Assembly (NCBI GenBank): GCA_900753295.1
Contig: CAADYQ010000157.1
Location: 1-12,312, forward strand
Reading direction: 5' to 3'
DNA length: 12,312 bases
Source of the DNA: Clostridia bacterium
GTDB lineage: Bacteria; Bacillota; Clostridia; Oscillospirales; CAG-272
A program made the position numbers and the translations under genes. Of the stretch, positions 11,735 through 12,312 are shown piece by piece (the stretch's first letter is position 1; each line of letters opens with the position of its first letter). The notes under the pieces are model-generated. The model worked only from the letters and a program-made list of their open reading frames with translations, had not been told where the DNA came from and made no database searches.

Positions 11735-12312
11735 ATGGCTACCCAATATGTTCCTGAAGAATACCCGCCGCTATTGCGTGAGTTTGCGGGATATAAGCTG
11801 GTGATACAGGGGCGCTCACCGCGCACGGTGAATGAATATATGCTGGACCTGCGCACGTTTTTCCGTTTTCTCATATTACAAAAAAACGGGAACGTACCGT
11901 CGCCCGGCAGTGAGGAGCTTGTCTCTGTTGACATACGGTGCGTCGACATTGATTTTCTGCGCGGGATAACGAGCACCGATATATACGATTTTTTGTTTTA
12001 TACAGACCGTCAGCGCGGTAACGGCAGCGCCGCACGCGCGCGCAAGCTGGCGGCTATAAAGGGACTTTTCAAATATCTCACCTCAAAGCGTCAGCTTCTC
12101 GAGCATGATCCGACCGTTGCGATAGATACGCCGAACAAGCGGCGCTCGCTTCCGAAATACCTGTCGCTGGATGAGTCCCGCCTGCTGCTTGAGACGGTAC
12201 GCACCGATACGTCGTCAACGTTCAGGCGCCGCGATTTTGCGATAATAACGATATTCCTCAACTGCGGTATACGTCTTTCCGAGCTTTGCGGAATGAATAT
12301 TTCAGACGTGGA
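11735..12312 (+). CDS. Tyrosine recombinase, XerC/XerD type (3' end outside window)
   Basis: The first 192 residues of a site-specific recombinase are present; the frame is open to the right edge. The N-terminal SAM-like core-binding domain spans about residues 10-125, with LVIQGRSPRTVNEYMLDLRTFFRFL, the helix ARARKLAAIKGLFKYLTSK and the hinge ATEDP-like EHDPTVAIDTPNKRRSLPKYLS. The catalytic domain then begins, with the first active-site Arg at R180 in NCGIRLSELCGM. The remaining Lys, His, Arg, His/Trp and Tyr residues should lie beyond the edge. An extra acidic stretch near residues 52-75 is longer than in E. coli XerC but common in Clostridia. Codon use resembles the neighbours, favouring a resident dimer-resolution gene over a recent mobile element, though this cannot be settled here. 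GGA just upstream is a weak ribosome binding site. Confidence 0.85.
   Translation, partial: MATQYVPEEYPPLLREFAGYKLVIQGRSPRTVNEYMLDLRTFFRFLILQKNGNVPSPGSEELVSVDIRCVDIDFLRGITSTDIYDFLFYTDRQRGNGSAARARKLAAIKGLFKYLTSKRQLLEHDPTVAIDTPNKRRSLPKYLSLDESRLLLETVRTDTSSTFRRRDFAIITIFLNCGIRLSELCGMNISDV

Noticed and set aside
11735..12312. The recombinase as evidence of an integrated mobile element
   Set aside because: No attachment-site repeats, excisionase or phage genes are visible, and codon use matches the neighbours. The fragment fits a resident XerC/D equally well.

Overview
The window looks like chromosomal DNA from a Clostridia-type member of the Bacillota, probably a gut or rumen lineage. The reasons are near-consensus housekeeping promoters with 17-bp spacers, purine-rich GGAGG-type ribosome binding sites, a DNA polymerase I with a decayed proofreading domain, an ACT + PFL-family (UPF0237/UPF0210) gene pair, an M29 aminopeptidase, and a lipoprotein with a (T-D/E-P-V) linker. 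The DNA is moderately GC-rich and makes heavy use of ATA isoleucine codons. No transposase, CRISPR array, tRNA or rRNA was recognised. The species cannot be named from this sequence alone.

Layout from left to right. (1) 52-465 (-) is a tandem ACT-domain protein. It is divergent from 683-952 (+), a single ACT protein, and 970-2328 (+), a PFL-family/UPF0210 protein. The 217-bp gap between them holds a strong promoter in each direction. (2) 2426-3652 (+) is an M29 metallo-aminopeptidase with its own promoter, followed by a short palindrome and a perfect 18-bp hairpin. (3) 3822-4382 and 4366-5238 (+) overlap: an ECF-type sigma factor and a single-pass membrane protein that is probably its regulator. 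An intrinsic terminator closes this operon. (4) 5336-7861 (-) is polA, convergent with the sigma operon, with a structured leader. (5) 8124-8765 (+) is a cytidylate kinase-like protein, divergent from polA. It is followed 18 bp later by 8784-10244 (+), a lipoprotein ending in an SGNH-hydrolase domain. (6) 10324-10944 (-) is a HAD phosphatase-like protein and 10954-11550 (-) a five-helix membrane protein. They form an operon read leftwards from a promoter at 11589-11617 and ending at a terminator at 10279-10311. (7) 11735-12312 (+) is the N-terminal part of a XerC/D-type tyrosine recombinase, cut by the window edge.

The genes form six transcription units and the recombinase rather than one system. 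The least described parts are the sigma factor/membrane protein pair (probably an envelope-signal module), the surface lipoprotein with an unassigned middle domain before its SGNH domain, and the ACT + PFL pair, which is widely conserved but has no established reaction. I found no clear evidence of a wholly new system. The best leads are these modules and the regulatory DNA: mutually exclusive hairpins in the polA leader, a palindrome inside the 11589-11617 promoter, and two recurring -10 contexts among the promoters.
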